Positions 41,701 to 52,920 of a stretch of DNA of 64,000 nt are shown one piece after another (position 1 is the stretch's first letter; each line of letters begins with the position of its first letter). A program made the translations under genes and the position numbers. Source of the stretch: Zasmidium citrigriseum (taxonomy: Eukaryota > Ascomycota > Dothideomycetes > Mycosphaerellales > Mycosphaerellaceae); assembly GCA_002786025.1 (NCBI GenBank), contig NHNW01000067.1:62001-126000 (forward strand), written 5' to 3'. The notes beneath the pieces were generated by a model. That model searched no databases and was not told the origin of the DNA. It saw nothing but the letters and a program-made list of their open reading frames with translations.

Positions 41701-43707
41701 CGTGATCTCGTCTCCAAGCTCTACGGTACCTGGCCTTTGAACTACATGTACTACCACCGCATGGTCGACTTCTTCCAGGCTGTTGCTGCTAAGCTGCCCA
41801 AGGATGGTGGTCCTTTGAAGATCTTGGAGATGGGTGCTGGAACGTGAGTATACACAAAGCCTCCAACATGTCAAGCTTACTGATCATTCAATAGTGCCGG
41901 TACCACCAAGATCATCCTGCCTAAGCTCGCTGAGCTGGGCATCCCCGTGGAGTACACCTTCACGGATCTGTCCAACGCCTTCTGCGCCCAGGCCCGCAAG
42001 ATGTTCAAGCCGTACGGCGACATGCTCAAGTTCCGTGCACACGACATCGAGAAGGCAGCGCCGGAAGATCTCGTCGGCACTCAACATGTCGTCGTCGCCA
42101 GCAACGCCGTCCACGCCACTCACGATCTCGCGGAGTCTACAGGCCACATCAAGCAGTTCTTGCGCAATGACGGTGTGCTCCTCATGCTGGAGATGACAAC
42201 CCCTGTCATCTTCATCGACATCATCTTCGGTCTATTCGAGGGCTGGTGGATGTTCAACGACGATCGCGACCACGCGATCTCGCATCAATCACGCTGGGAG
42301 CGTGTGATGAAGGAGGTGGGGTACGGGCATGTCACCTGGACCGATGGCAGCCGCCCCGAGACCAACATTGAGCGACTCATACTTGGTATGGCGCAGGCAC
42401 CAGGTCCAGGGTATGCTCCTCCCCCTTCGAAAGAAATCGCTTCCGAGCCAGAGAAGCCCGAACTCTCCGCTGACTTGGCTGCCAAACAGACAGTAATTGA
42501 GAACTACGTTCGCAAGTACACCCTGGACTGGACGCCACCATCCATCAATTCTTTGTCTTCTTCTAACGCGGGCGCTGCTGCTTCTTCGGAGAAAGTCGTT
42601 CTGGTCACCGGCGCAACGGGGAGTTTGGGGTCGTTTATTGTTTCGCATCTGACGCACATGTCGGATGTCAAAAAAGTTATCTGTGTTAACCGCAAAGCTC
42701 GCGCCGACGTCAAGCAACGCCAGACGGAGGCTTTCGAGAGCCGCAAAGTGCCCATGGGTCCAGAGCAGCTGGCTAAGCTGAAGATTGTCGCCACCGACAT
42801 CTCGCAGCCGCTGCTCGGTTTGCCGGACGATCAGTACGAGGCCATTGCTAAGGAGGTCACGCACGTCTGCCACAACGCCTGGCCTATGAGCGCCGCTCGG
42901 CCTGTTGAAGCATTCGAGGCGCAATTCCAAGTCATGCGCAACCTGATCGACCTGACCACTTTGGCGGCTTCGCACAACCAGGGTCAGATCAGCTTCGAGC
43001 TGGTCTCCTCCATCGCCGTCGTAGGCCAATACCCCATCTGGACCGGCGACCGCCTCGTCCCAGAAGAGCGCATGGACGTCCGCTCTCTCATCGGCAACGG
43101 CTACGGCGACGCCAAATACATCTGCGAGCGCATGCTCGATCAAACTCTGCACACCTCGGAGCGTTTCCGCGCCCTCTCCATCCGCCCCGGCCAAATCGCC
43201 GGCTCGAAGCAGAGCGGAGCTTGGAACACGCACGAGCATCTCTCCTTCCTCGTCAAGTCCTGCCAAACTCTCCAGGCCCTGCCAGCCTTCACCGGCGAAC
43301 TCTCCTGGACACCCGTCGAAGATGTTGCCGGCACCTGCGTCGACGTCCTCATGTCCACACGTACGCCCTACCCAATCTACCACGTCGACAACCCCGTCCG
43401 GCAACCCTGGGAACCCATGATCGAGCTATGGGCCAGCGAGCTCGGCCTCTCATCCGACAACATCATTCCCTTCGGCGACTGGATCAAGAAGGTGCGCGAT
43501 TTCAAGGGCAAGCCGAGCGAGAACCCTGCTATCAAACTCGTTGATTTCCTCGATGATAATTTCACACGCATGAGTTGTGGCGGTTTGTTGCTTGGTACGG
43601 ATAAATCTTGCGAACATTCGGAGACGCTTGCGAGTGTGGGGCCTGTGAGTGACGAGGTTGCGAAGGGGTATTTGAGGGCTTGGAGGGAGGGTGGATGGTT
43701 GAAATGA
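35752..43707 (+). CDS. Non-reducing polyketide synthase, SAT-KS-AT-PT-ACP-CMeT-R
   Basis: Iterative NR-PKS of 2593 aa: join(35752..35780, 35852..36464, 36517..41843, 41895..43707), introns of 71, 52 and 51 nt. Domains in order: SAT starter loading (Cys141 in GFCTG); KS (Cys538 in DTACSSS, His673 and His714); AT (Ser986 in GHSFGE); PT cyclisation (His1312 in LVGHIIAE, likely Asp1494). Then one ACP (Ser1684 in LGIDSLM); C-methyltransferase (SAM loop LEMGAGTAGTT from about 1984); and a C-terminal NAD(P)H reductase (TGATGSLGS near 2230, Tyr2393/Lys2397). All key residues are present, so it should be active. Reductive release predicts a C-methylated aromatic aldehyde, as in citrinin, azaphilone and methylorcinaldehyde/tropolone pathways; chain length and methyl count cannot be read from sequence. 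The 29-nt first exon was chosen because it supplies an ATG and continues the SAT frame. Confidence 0.95.
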
Positions 43708-46118
43708 GGGTTGAATGTTTGGAGTTGGGGTGACTTTTGGAGTTGGGTGAAAAGAAGGTGTTCATGGTGTTGGTGGTGTTGATGATCATGATTACAATGG
43801 GAGGCAACATTGACTTTGGCGAAAGCGAGGCGTTTGGGATGGTTGACTTTGGATGGTTTTCGTTTGTTGGGATGTTTGAAAGGCGTTATAGAGATAGAGT
43901 CTCATTTGTTGGTCACAAAAATTACGTCTTTCCATTCTCCTTTCAAAGCTCTTGCGATACTTGCTCGTCGTCTAGTCTGAAGACCAACTGTGAGTGGATC
44001 GTTTCCTGCCACTTCTATTTGTCCCTTCGGACTACCTTGTGAAGTAGCAAGCTCCATCGTGTCCAGCTTGTTCATCGCGTACTTACGGTCTCTCATACCT
44101 CAAGAAAGACAAGTGGAGAGTGTTAAGACGTCCATGAGAGTTTTCGCTCATTATACCACGATCTAGAGCAATTTGTCGGGACAACCCACGGACTTAATGG
44201 CTTTTAGATGCCATTGAATACTCTATCTCAATTTCACAATAATCCCAAGATAGTAGGAGAGCTTCGATTGATGGTCCATGTTACATCAATTGCACTGGGA
44301 GACAGAATCGTAAATATTCGTCTATGGCAAGCTCTGAGTGAACGGGCTGCAGAGGAGGGATGGATGAAAATCTGTGGATCTTGTTTTGGATTTGAAACCT
44401 CTGCGAACATAACATCGAGCTAAAGATGAATGAGAGGCTTTCGAAAGGAACGCTGCCGCCGGGAAAGGAATATTGCTGCTATATTTTGACTACATGCTCC
44501 ATGTTGAATGACACTAGAGTATCTCTTCCATAGCCATCGATCAGTACCTAAGTCGTCCTGTTTGGTGGCTTGGAGACGAGTAGCTTGATTCGACACGCAC
44601 TCTCCGGCAAAAATTATCACATTTGATGGTTCAATGTTTGATAGGGTTTCGAGTCGAGATGTGAAACGAAGATTGAAGCACGAACACGTGAAGCACTCCT
44701 AGCTTTTACAATCATACAACTCATGTTCGTCCGTCCTAGCAACTGGCCGACGACGGAAGCTTTGGCGTTCTCGACATACATTTCCAACATGAACATGAAG
44801 GCGTTGTTGCAGGTCCGACCTAAGGGCCGCTCTTTCCAATAATGTCCGAGCCGAGCAACTGCAGGAGCTCGTACGACGCCTGCCGAGGTCGTGCGAAGGG
44901 TCCAATGCTCCTTCTCCTGCCCTCCTTCTTAAACCCCACTGTTCCCACAACCTCCGTCTTCTGAGATTTTCGCACCGTGTCACCACTCCACCGCAGGAGC
45001 TCGCTATTGGAACTGAAGATGGTCAGACAAATCCCAGGGAAGACGATGAGCATTCGACCCAGGACGAGAAGATTCCGAGGCTGAGGCCCACGACTTGATG
45101 AGCCACGCTCTCGCTCTCCGGATATACTCGGGTGTTGGGAATTTGAAAATCGAGTCTGGCGCATCTCTCGACGACCTGGAAGTCGAAGGACGCCACCAAC
45201 ATGGTGGATGACAGGATCTTCGAGCCGGCCTGATCTTGAGGATGCTTGATGGATGTCTGGTGAATGCAGATCCCCACATGGCTCGGCTCACTGCAGGAGC
45301 AGATCTCAAGGGAGCTGTGAAACTCCGAACTGCTTTGGAAAGGATCAACGATCAACTTCAGCCGGTCGTCGCCCTCTTTTACCTCTCGACTTGTAACCGC
45401 CTACCTACTTGAGCAGTCCGGATCTCTGTGCATCCTACTGGACTAGGCAGGCGCCGCGTACTGGGGCTGTCTTTACAGCTGCGGGAGTCTTGGGCGAAGG
45501 AAGGCAGCTTGGCCACGTGCGGTTTGGTTCATCGGGGACTCGGGCATCGACACGTGCAGCTGCATGGCGTTGGTGGGTGCTGTGTGGCCTGTCTGTCCTG
45601 TTGCTGGCCATCTGTTATTCATCCACCTTGCCTCATGTGTCGGCGTCGGCGCCGTTCTGGACAGCTCTCGCAATTGTTCCTGGCAACCACTGGACGCCGT
45701 GTTGGATGTTGAGGCTGTCCATTATCGGACCGGCGGCACACGCCTGTCAGCTTTCGGTAACCTGCCTTCCTTCGACTATGACTCTTCTGGCCTAGAGAGT
45801 CCTTTCCGGGGTTGGATTGCGTTCTAGTCGGCGACATGCATCCACACTGGCTTCTACGGTAGGTGATTTTTCCTCCTCTCTGCTTGACACCGGCCTCACA
45901 CGCGAGGCCCAGCTGCGAGCCACGAGACACTATGGATCGATGTTCGGCGAACGCATCGAGATGCGATGCCTCAATCTGACCGATCGAGAACACTGCCCTT
46001 CAGCAGCATAGCGATATATAATGTCTTTGACTGTCCATGTTGGCTTTGACCGTGCCAAGGAGTCTTGTGTAGTTGCATTCCCTCACCCTTCCACCGCTTT
46101 CGATACCTTTCGTTCACC
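43708..46118. other. 2.4-kb gap with coding-like remnants
   Basis: No intact gene. At 44835-45400 the plus strand reads in pieces as protein, for example RAEQLQELVRRLP and DPHMARLTAGADLKGAVKLR, with stops and frame changes between them. This looks like a decayed gene of unknown family. A TATATAA-type box at about 46013-46020 lies about 100 bp before the FAD oxidoreductase start. Confidence 0.35.
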
Positions 46119-47578
46119 ATGCTCGGAAAGACGCTGTTCGTTGCCCTTTCCACGGCGGCTCTTGCTGCCGGCCAGTCGTTGAACCCTAAAGACTACTCTT
46201 CCGCCAACATCATTAAGAAGGATTTCGCTATCATTGGTGGTGGTGCTTCTGGAACCTATGCTGCCATTGGCCTGAAGGACAAGGGCAAGTCCTTTGTGGT
46301 TGTCGAGAAGGAGAACAGGCTGGGAGGTGAGTTCAAAGCCAAAAACATCACATTCAACCCCAAGTATTGAATTCTAACAAACATATTCGTGTTCTAGGCC
46401 ACACCCACACCTACACCGACCCCAAGAGCGGCAAGTCGGCCGACTACGGTGTCCAGCTCTACCTCAACAGCTCCGTCGTCCGCAACTTCTTCACCCGTCT
46501 GAACGCCCCGTATGCCGCCGTCAACCCAGCTTCGTTCGGCACTCCCGTCTACTCCGACTTTGCCACCAAGCAGCTGCTGCCAAACTACAACGCTGGCAGC
46601 TTTGGCCAAGACTACCTCAACTACCTGAAGAAGTACAACCCTGGTGCGGACGACCTTCAGTACCTGAAGACTCCAGTCGATCCTGACATTACTCTGCCAT
46701 GGACCGACTGGCTCAAGAAGAACAAGCTGTCCGTGAACTCCACCATGGCTAGCTTTAACATTCCTGCCGTGCCTGGCAACCTCTTGAACGAGACTGCCAT
46801 CTACGTTTTCAACGATGAGAACGATGTCATGCTTCAGGAGGGTATGGCTGGTGGCTCTCTTGTCAACGCCAACCACGACAACTCGCAAATGTACGAGAAC
46901 GCCCAGAAGGAGATCGGCTCCAACGTCCTCTTCCAGTCCACCGTTGTCAACGGCTGCCGTGAAGTCAAGAACGTTACCCTCGCCGTCAAGACCCCGTCTG
47001 GCAACAAGCTCATCATGGCCAAGTCCCTCATCATCGCCATGCCCAACACCCTCGACAACATGAAGACCTTCGGCCTCACCAAGAGCGAGACCTCCCTCTT
47101 CTCCCAGATCGCCGGCCTCCCATACTACGGCGGCATCGTCAACAACACTGGCCTGAACAACACCGCCTCCTACCCCAACCGCGGCGCCAACACCCCCTAC
47201 AACGTCGCCACCCTCCCCAGCGTCGTCACCTTCTCCCCAACCGCAATCCCCGGCATGCACTACTACTGGTACTCCTCGCTCACCGCCGGCATGTCCCAGG
47301 CCTCGATCCAGTCCGCCTGCACCAGCGCCATCCAAGGCCTGCAGTCGCTCCTCAAGCTCCCCAAGACTACTCCCAACTACCCTGCTTTCGAGGAGTTCAC
47401 TCCCTTGAACCCCCGTGTCTCGCCTCAGAACATCACCAATGGCTTCTACGAGGATATGGTCGATCTTCAGGGTAAGAGGAGCACTTGGTACATTGGTGCT
47501 TTGTTCGTTGTTGGCTCTAGCCAGGTCTGGAACAACACCAACAACATGCTCCCCAACATCATTGCTGCTGCCAGCTAG
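46119..47578 (+). CDS. Secreted FAD-dependent oxidoreductase
   Basis: Predicted flavoprotein of 462 aa, join(46119..46326, 46398..47578), one 71-nt intron. It starts with a signal peptide (MLGKTLFVALSTAALAAG), so it enters the secretory pathway. The dinucleotide-binding motif IIGGGASG is at about residues 38-45, followed by VVVEKENRLGGHTHTY, as in amine-oxidase-like NAD(P)-binding_8 flavoproteins. Several N-glycosylation sequons (NST, NNT, NIT) fit secretion. The C-terminal half resembles fungal beta-cyclopiazonate-dehydrogenase-like or polyketide-cluster oxidoreductases, but the reaction is unknown. Its position between the PKS and the hydrolase on the same strand suggests a late oxidation or dehydrogenation, possibly in vesicles or outside the cell. 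A TATA-like box lies about 100 bp upstream. Confidence 0.85.
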
Positions 47579-49373
47579 ATGGGTAGTGATGATGAATTAT
47601 GTATATAGACGGATGAGATGATTGCATGATGTTGTCATTCCTTGCATTGGAAATGGACGTTCTGGTGGATTTGGTTTACATAGGGGAGTTGAAAATCTTC
47701 AAATCTATTTTCTCGAATCCAAGTATCTCTCTCGAAACAATCCGTTGTGCACATGCTGAAGCATTCGCCAAGGCCGAACAAGTCCTTCATCCTTCCGCTG
47801 CGACGTGGATCAATCCCAACACTGAGGCATCCTGCCGCAGCACAGAAGCATTTTCAAGAGCTCAGCTGGGGACTTGGCGGTCGGCAGTGCTTCGTACCTG
47901 TGGGCAATGTCCGATCATGGAAGATGGTGGAAACGAGTCCACGGTATCTCTGTGCGATCTACGACCAGAATCATGGAAAGAGGAGTAGTTGTGTACTTTC
48001 TATTCAGTGTGACATTGCTCTGTGGCATCTTTATATCAACATCGTCCTATAATCAATCGAAGACGATGTCATTCAGCAGTCCCCGCTGCGAACATTCGCA
48101 GTTCGCCTTGAACCCGGAACACGAGCCAGCAACTTCAAGGCAACTCTTATTCCCGCTGCAATCGAAGGGAGAGAATACCAAAGACGACTCCTACTCGTTC
48201 ACTGATTGAATGTCTCGCTCTCCCTCGGACTTTTTCAGGCCCACGCTCGGACTCTCGCAAGGCTGAAAGTCCGACAACGCCCCTCGGTCCCGGGCTTGAC
48301 TTCACATGAAAACACAACCTCACCTCTCACGAAAATGTTCCGGTAAGACATCGTACGCACGTGGAGGCATACAAGACTTCTGGAGATCGCTTGCACGTTG
48401 CAACTCTCCACATGCTCGCTTGATAGTGTATACACTTTGCTTGATTGAGGAGGTGCCACTGGACAGGTCGCTTGCAGTGAATGAAACGGGAATACGATGG
48501 TGACGATCATGAATTCTTCGATGAGGGTTCTTCTTCAGCCTTGTCCAAGGGTCTGGACCGGTGGAGAGCTCGCTTGGGAAGATACGACCTCACTTCGCCT
48601 GTCGTATGCAATGTTGGCGTGGGGGTTGATGACAGTGCCGGTGATGAGGATTCTTGATTGCGTAGAAGGCATCTTTTGTGATTATTGTGGTTGTTGTCGT
48701 CGTAATATGACGATGCTCGGGAGTTGGTAGGATGGAGACCTGAAGTCAGGCTGTCACCAGTCAGATCCAAGCCACACACCTCACACGTGCGAAAAGAAAC
48801 TCCGACAGGTCAACCTCACTTGATTAAGGCCTTCGACCCTCGTCTGAGCGATGTAACCATGCTTCGCCTGTCGTCAGACTAAACACACGCCGTCATTGCA
48901 AGTTCGACACCGGTGTGGTCTTCGGGGGTTGGTCGAGCACCTCTTCGTTGTTCCCGAAGCATCGCCACCAGAGATATGTCTCGGATATCCAATGACATTA
49001 AGCATTCACCCAAGACCCCATCCGCACGTGTAGGCCATGCTTGGCCGTTATGAGACTTACGAAAGCGAACGTGTTGATCTCTTAGGCGAAAGGGACAGGG
49101 ATGGACCAATCTCTTCTTCGGTGATGACTGGAACCCTTGTTGGTGGTTACATCCAATGGTGGTGAGGCTGGGTGTTGTCGAACATGATGGCATGGCTTTT
49201 ATCAGAGAGCCGTCGTCGAACTTTTGTTTTTCGGTCTCCAGACTCTCATTCTTTGAGTTCCTCCGTCTCTTTACCCCAGAGGCGTAGCATGAACCCACAC
49301 CTTTTCTGCGTTTTGAGTGTGTGCCGAGTTACATCTTTTTGCTTTTGGATTGATTGAATACCATCTTTGCAAT
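47579..49373. other. Intergenic, no gene seen
   Basis: 1.8 kb without a supported gene. ORFs up to about 140 codons on either strand have no domain, and no introns could join them sensibly. Confidence 0.45.
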
Positions 49374-50318
49374 ATGCCTCCCCGACAGAACTCACGAGAC
49401 GATCCGACTCTTCACCTTCCGCGGATACTATGCCTTCACGGCGGCGGCACCAATGCTCGCATCTTTCGCATGCAATGTCGGGTTCTGAGTCGACAACTTC
49501 AGAGCCACTTTCGACTGGTCTTTGCTGAAGCACCCTTCCTCTGTCCGAAGCCTGGACCGGACGTTACTTCGGTGTATCGTAACTATGGGCCCTTCAAGGC
49601 ATGGTTACCGATGTTCGACAACGATACGCTTCGATCGAATGACGAGATAGTCGACGCCGTTGACTCGGCATTGTCGGCTGCCATTTGCGTGGATGACCTA
49701 TCAGGAGCGACTGTGAGTACTATCCACATACACACTGACGTGGTATAAGACTGACATGGCTCTCAGGGCGAATGGGTAGCCGTAATGGGCTTCAGCCAAG
49801 GCGCCAAAGTTGCCGCCAGCCTCCTCTTCTCTCAACAAAAACATGAAGAGCGATATCCCGAAGACCCTCCAAATCTTCCTCACTTTCGATTCGGTGTCGT
49901 GATGGCCGGACGAGGGCCTCTGGTGTGGATGGAGCCTGAAGAGCGAATGCCCCTAGGCTGCGTCGACGCTTCAACTCTTTCAACGAGCACTGCCCAGCCA
50001 TCGATACCCAAAGGCTCCAACGATCATATTCTCAATATTCCAACCATTCACGTCCACGGCGTGAAAGACCCCGGACTGGAACTACATCGAGGCTTGTTGA
50101 AGCGCCACTGCCGCCGAGAATCGACCAAGGTCATGGAATGGGAGGGCGACCACCGAATCCCCGTCAAGACAGCCGACGTCGAGCGACTGGTATCAGAGAT
50201 CCTCGGCGTGGCACGCAAGACCGACGTTCTCCAGCCCGTACAAGAAGTCAAGGCCGACAACAAGGAAGACTTCTGGAACTCGTTGTACGACGACCGACAG
50301 GCGGTGTACAGCTATTGA
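49374..50318 (+). CDS. FSH1-family serine hydrolase (CitA-like)
   Basis: Alpha/beta hydrolase of 296 aa, join(49374..49712, 49767..50318), one 54-nt intron. Motifs: the N-terminal ILCLHGGGTNARIFRMQ strand and oxyanion region, EAPF, the nucleophile Ser123 in GFSQGAK, an Asp in VHGVKDPGLE and His in EGDHRIP, i.e. a complete triad. The FSH1 family includes CitA of the citrinin cluster, which helps release or edit the product of a CMeT-R type NR-PKS, and similar hydrolases accompany azaphilone PKSs. A PKS-editing role is inferred from that and from cluster position. The start at 49374 (MPPRQNS) is favoured over the upstream alternative because it directly precedes the family core. Confidence 0.88.
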
Positions 50319-51359
50319 GGCAAGGCGTTTTTTTGGAGGAAAAGCACGAATGATACCACTTTTGGCGTTGGGAAAGCAGTTTCAACAGTACTGTACATGT
50401 TGCCTTCGGGTCGGTCGTTGACTTTTGATAGATAGAGATAGAGAGAGGATAGATTCAACGATCTATGTAATTGGGCAACCAAGACAAACAACATCAGAAC
50501 TGAGAACGAGGAATCAAAGTCACCCTTCCCCTTCTGCTCTCCTCCTCGCCCATGTCTGATGGATCACTTAAGTCCGTCGTCGCCGCCACGTGCGAGAGTG
50601 CCTTCAGGGAGCTCGTACGAGCAAGGACTTAAGGTCATCCTTATTAGACAGCGTCCGCTTCTATGGAGCCCGTGGGAACGGTACGGTGATTCGATGTGTT
50701 CTGCCACGTGGAATGGCGCCATTCATACATATTGCTTGATTGCTTGTCGTAAGAGCTTATATCGTTGGTGTGGTGGTCGTTTCAGCCAAGACCCTGCTTT
50801 GCCGCACAGGAGAGATGGTCGTCATTTGTGCAGCCTTCCTCCACGTTGGGGATGTAGCTTCACAAGACACTTTCTACAACAGAGTTACTCACTCTCCTGC
50901 ATACTACATGCTTTGAAGGAAACGAATTTTTGGTCCGGATCCTTTCACGTGATCGATCATGTGGGAAGGATTGTTGGAAGGATTGTCCTCGGCCAACAAC
51001 GAAGCTTGGAGCCAGCCGTTTAGGAACGAACTCTTCACCAGACACTTGAGAAGAGACATACGATCAGTATGATCTCGCAAGCGACATTCGATTCGCTTGA
51101 TGACATCACAAGATATTGTTGGCTACTCCGGAAGAGTATATACTCCGGCTTGCCTACCGATCCTTGAGCCTCATAGGTACCACATGGAGAGCGAAGCATG
51201 ATGAACGTGATGCAATATTCGTTCATGGCTGCTTTGGAACGTCATTGCGGCGTATCTTCCAGCTTGAAAGAGGAACTTTTGCCTGTTCAAGCAGCCTCAA
51301 TTGACTGAATCACTGCAAAGCTTCATTCAAGAATTACTGACAATCTATTTCTCACCATC
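50319..51359. other. Intergenic, no gene seen
   Basis: About 1 kb holding the hydrolase 3' flank and the flavin monooxygenase promoter; a TATA-like GTATATAC lies near 51135. No coding support. Confidence 0.45.
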
Positions 51360-52920
51360 ATGCCAGGAGCGATCGTTGAAGACGAACCCATCGAGGTCGC
51401 AATCGTTGGTGGAGGAATCGTAGGACTGGTTCTGGCAGCCGGCCTCATCCGTCAAAATGTCAAAGTCAAACTCTTCGAGCAGGCCAAGGGCTTTCGCGAG
51501 ATCGGTGCCGGCATCGCCTTCACAGCCAACGCAATCAGATGCATGAACATTATCGATCCAGCCATCGTCTCAGCACTTCGTAACGGCGGCTCAGTTGCTA
51601 CGTCGAAGGACGTGGATGATCCAAACGACTACCTTCGATGGATCGATGGATACAACCAGCACAAGAAAGATGATCCAATGTGGCAGAAGATGCTGTACAA
51701 GATCGATGCGGGATATAAGGGTTTTGAGGGAACTCGTCGGGATCAGTTCCTCGAGAATCTTGTGAAGTGTATTCCTGAGAATGTTGTGGAGTTGCGAAAG
51801 CGTCTGGATACCATTGAGGAGGGGGATGATCTTGACGACAAAGTGACTCTGCGTTTCACTGACGGTACAGTTGCGCAAGCTGACGCTGGTAAGCAATACC
51901 CCTACCATATAGTCAACTCGAGGTATTGAACATTCGCAGTCATCGCAACCGACGGCATCAAATCGAGAGTACGACAACTCCTCTTCGGAGAGGACAACCC
52001 AGCGTCGCATCCCCACTACACCCACAAAGTAGCCTACCGTGCCTTGATCCCCATGGACAAGGCTGTAGAAGCGCTTGGCGAATACAAAGCCTCCAACCAG
52101 CACATCCACGTCGGACCCAACGCACATCTCATCCACTACCCCGTCGCCGAAGGCAAGATGATCAACGCCACGAGCTTCATCAGCGACCCCAACGACTGGC
52201 CTGTCGACCAACACACAACAGCGCAAGGAAGCCGCAAAGATCTCGAGAAGGCATATGACGGCTGGTGCCTGCCAGTGAGGAACGTCATCAGCCTGTTCCC
52301 TGAAACACTGGAGAAATGGGCCGTCTTCGATACTTGGGACTACCCCTTGGCATACTACAACCGCGGAAAGATCTGTCTCGCCGGCGACGCCGCCCACGCC
52401 TCCAGCCCCCATCACGGTGCAGGAGCATGCTGCGGCGTCGAAGACGTCCTTTGTCTCATAACCCTCGTCCAAGAAATCCAAGAGTCGATGAAAGAGAGCG
52501 CCTCCACCAGAGGCCACGCCATCAAAACCGCCTTTCAAGTCTTCAACAATGTCCGTCGAGCTCGCAGCCAATGGCTCGTCAACAGCAGTCGCACAGTGTG
52601 CAACATGTACCATCAGCCCGAGTGGGCGGATGAGTCGCGCTGGGTGAAAGCCGAGACTTGCTTCGAAGAGATCAAGGACCGGTCGCTCAAGATCTGGCAT
52701 TTCGATTACGATCAGATGATGCATGAGACTCGACAGGCGTTTCGGGGCAAGATCTATGGTAAGTGAACTTGACCGGTGTTTCTCGTTGTGGCAGTTACTG
52801 ATTGTGAGAGTAGAGCCGAGTCGTCTGATTGATTCCGCCCTGAAGATGACTCCGATTGACACTGCATGGAAGGAGACGGAGAAGCCGAATGATTCGCTCG
52901 TAGCTGTAGCCGCGGGCTGA
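51360..52920 (+). CDS. FAD-dependent monooxygenase, TropB/SorbC/AzaH-like
   Basis: Predicted 485-aa group A flavin monooxygenase, join(51360..51888, 51940..52758, 52811..52920), introns of 51 and 52 nt. Landmarks: FAD motif [10 protein letters not shown] near residue 12, [35 protein letters not shown], and [20 protein letters not shown]. The long SHPHYTHK and [13 protein letters not shown] blocks match the enzymes that hydroxylate and dearomatise PKS-made resorcinol aldehydes. Arg210 and Tyr243 fall where, from memory, TropB has Arg206 and Tyr239, with identical 33-residue spacing. The predicted reaction is oxidative dearomatisation of the neighbouring PKS product using NAD(P)H and O2, giving a quinol or ortho-quinol. 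The C-terminal exon adds about 35 residues beyond the usual end. Confidence 0.92.

Noticed and set aside
42289..43404. 371-codon antisense frame over the PKS reductase domain
   Set aside because: Overlaps the conserved R domain; no independent features.
46394..47335. 313-codon antisense frame over the FAD oxidoreductase
   Set aside because: Shadow frame; the plus-strand product has a signal peptide, FAD motif and correct intron.
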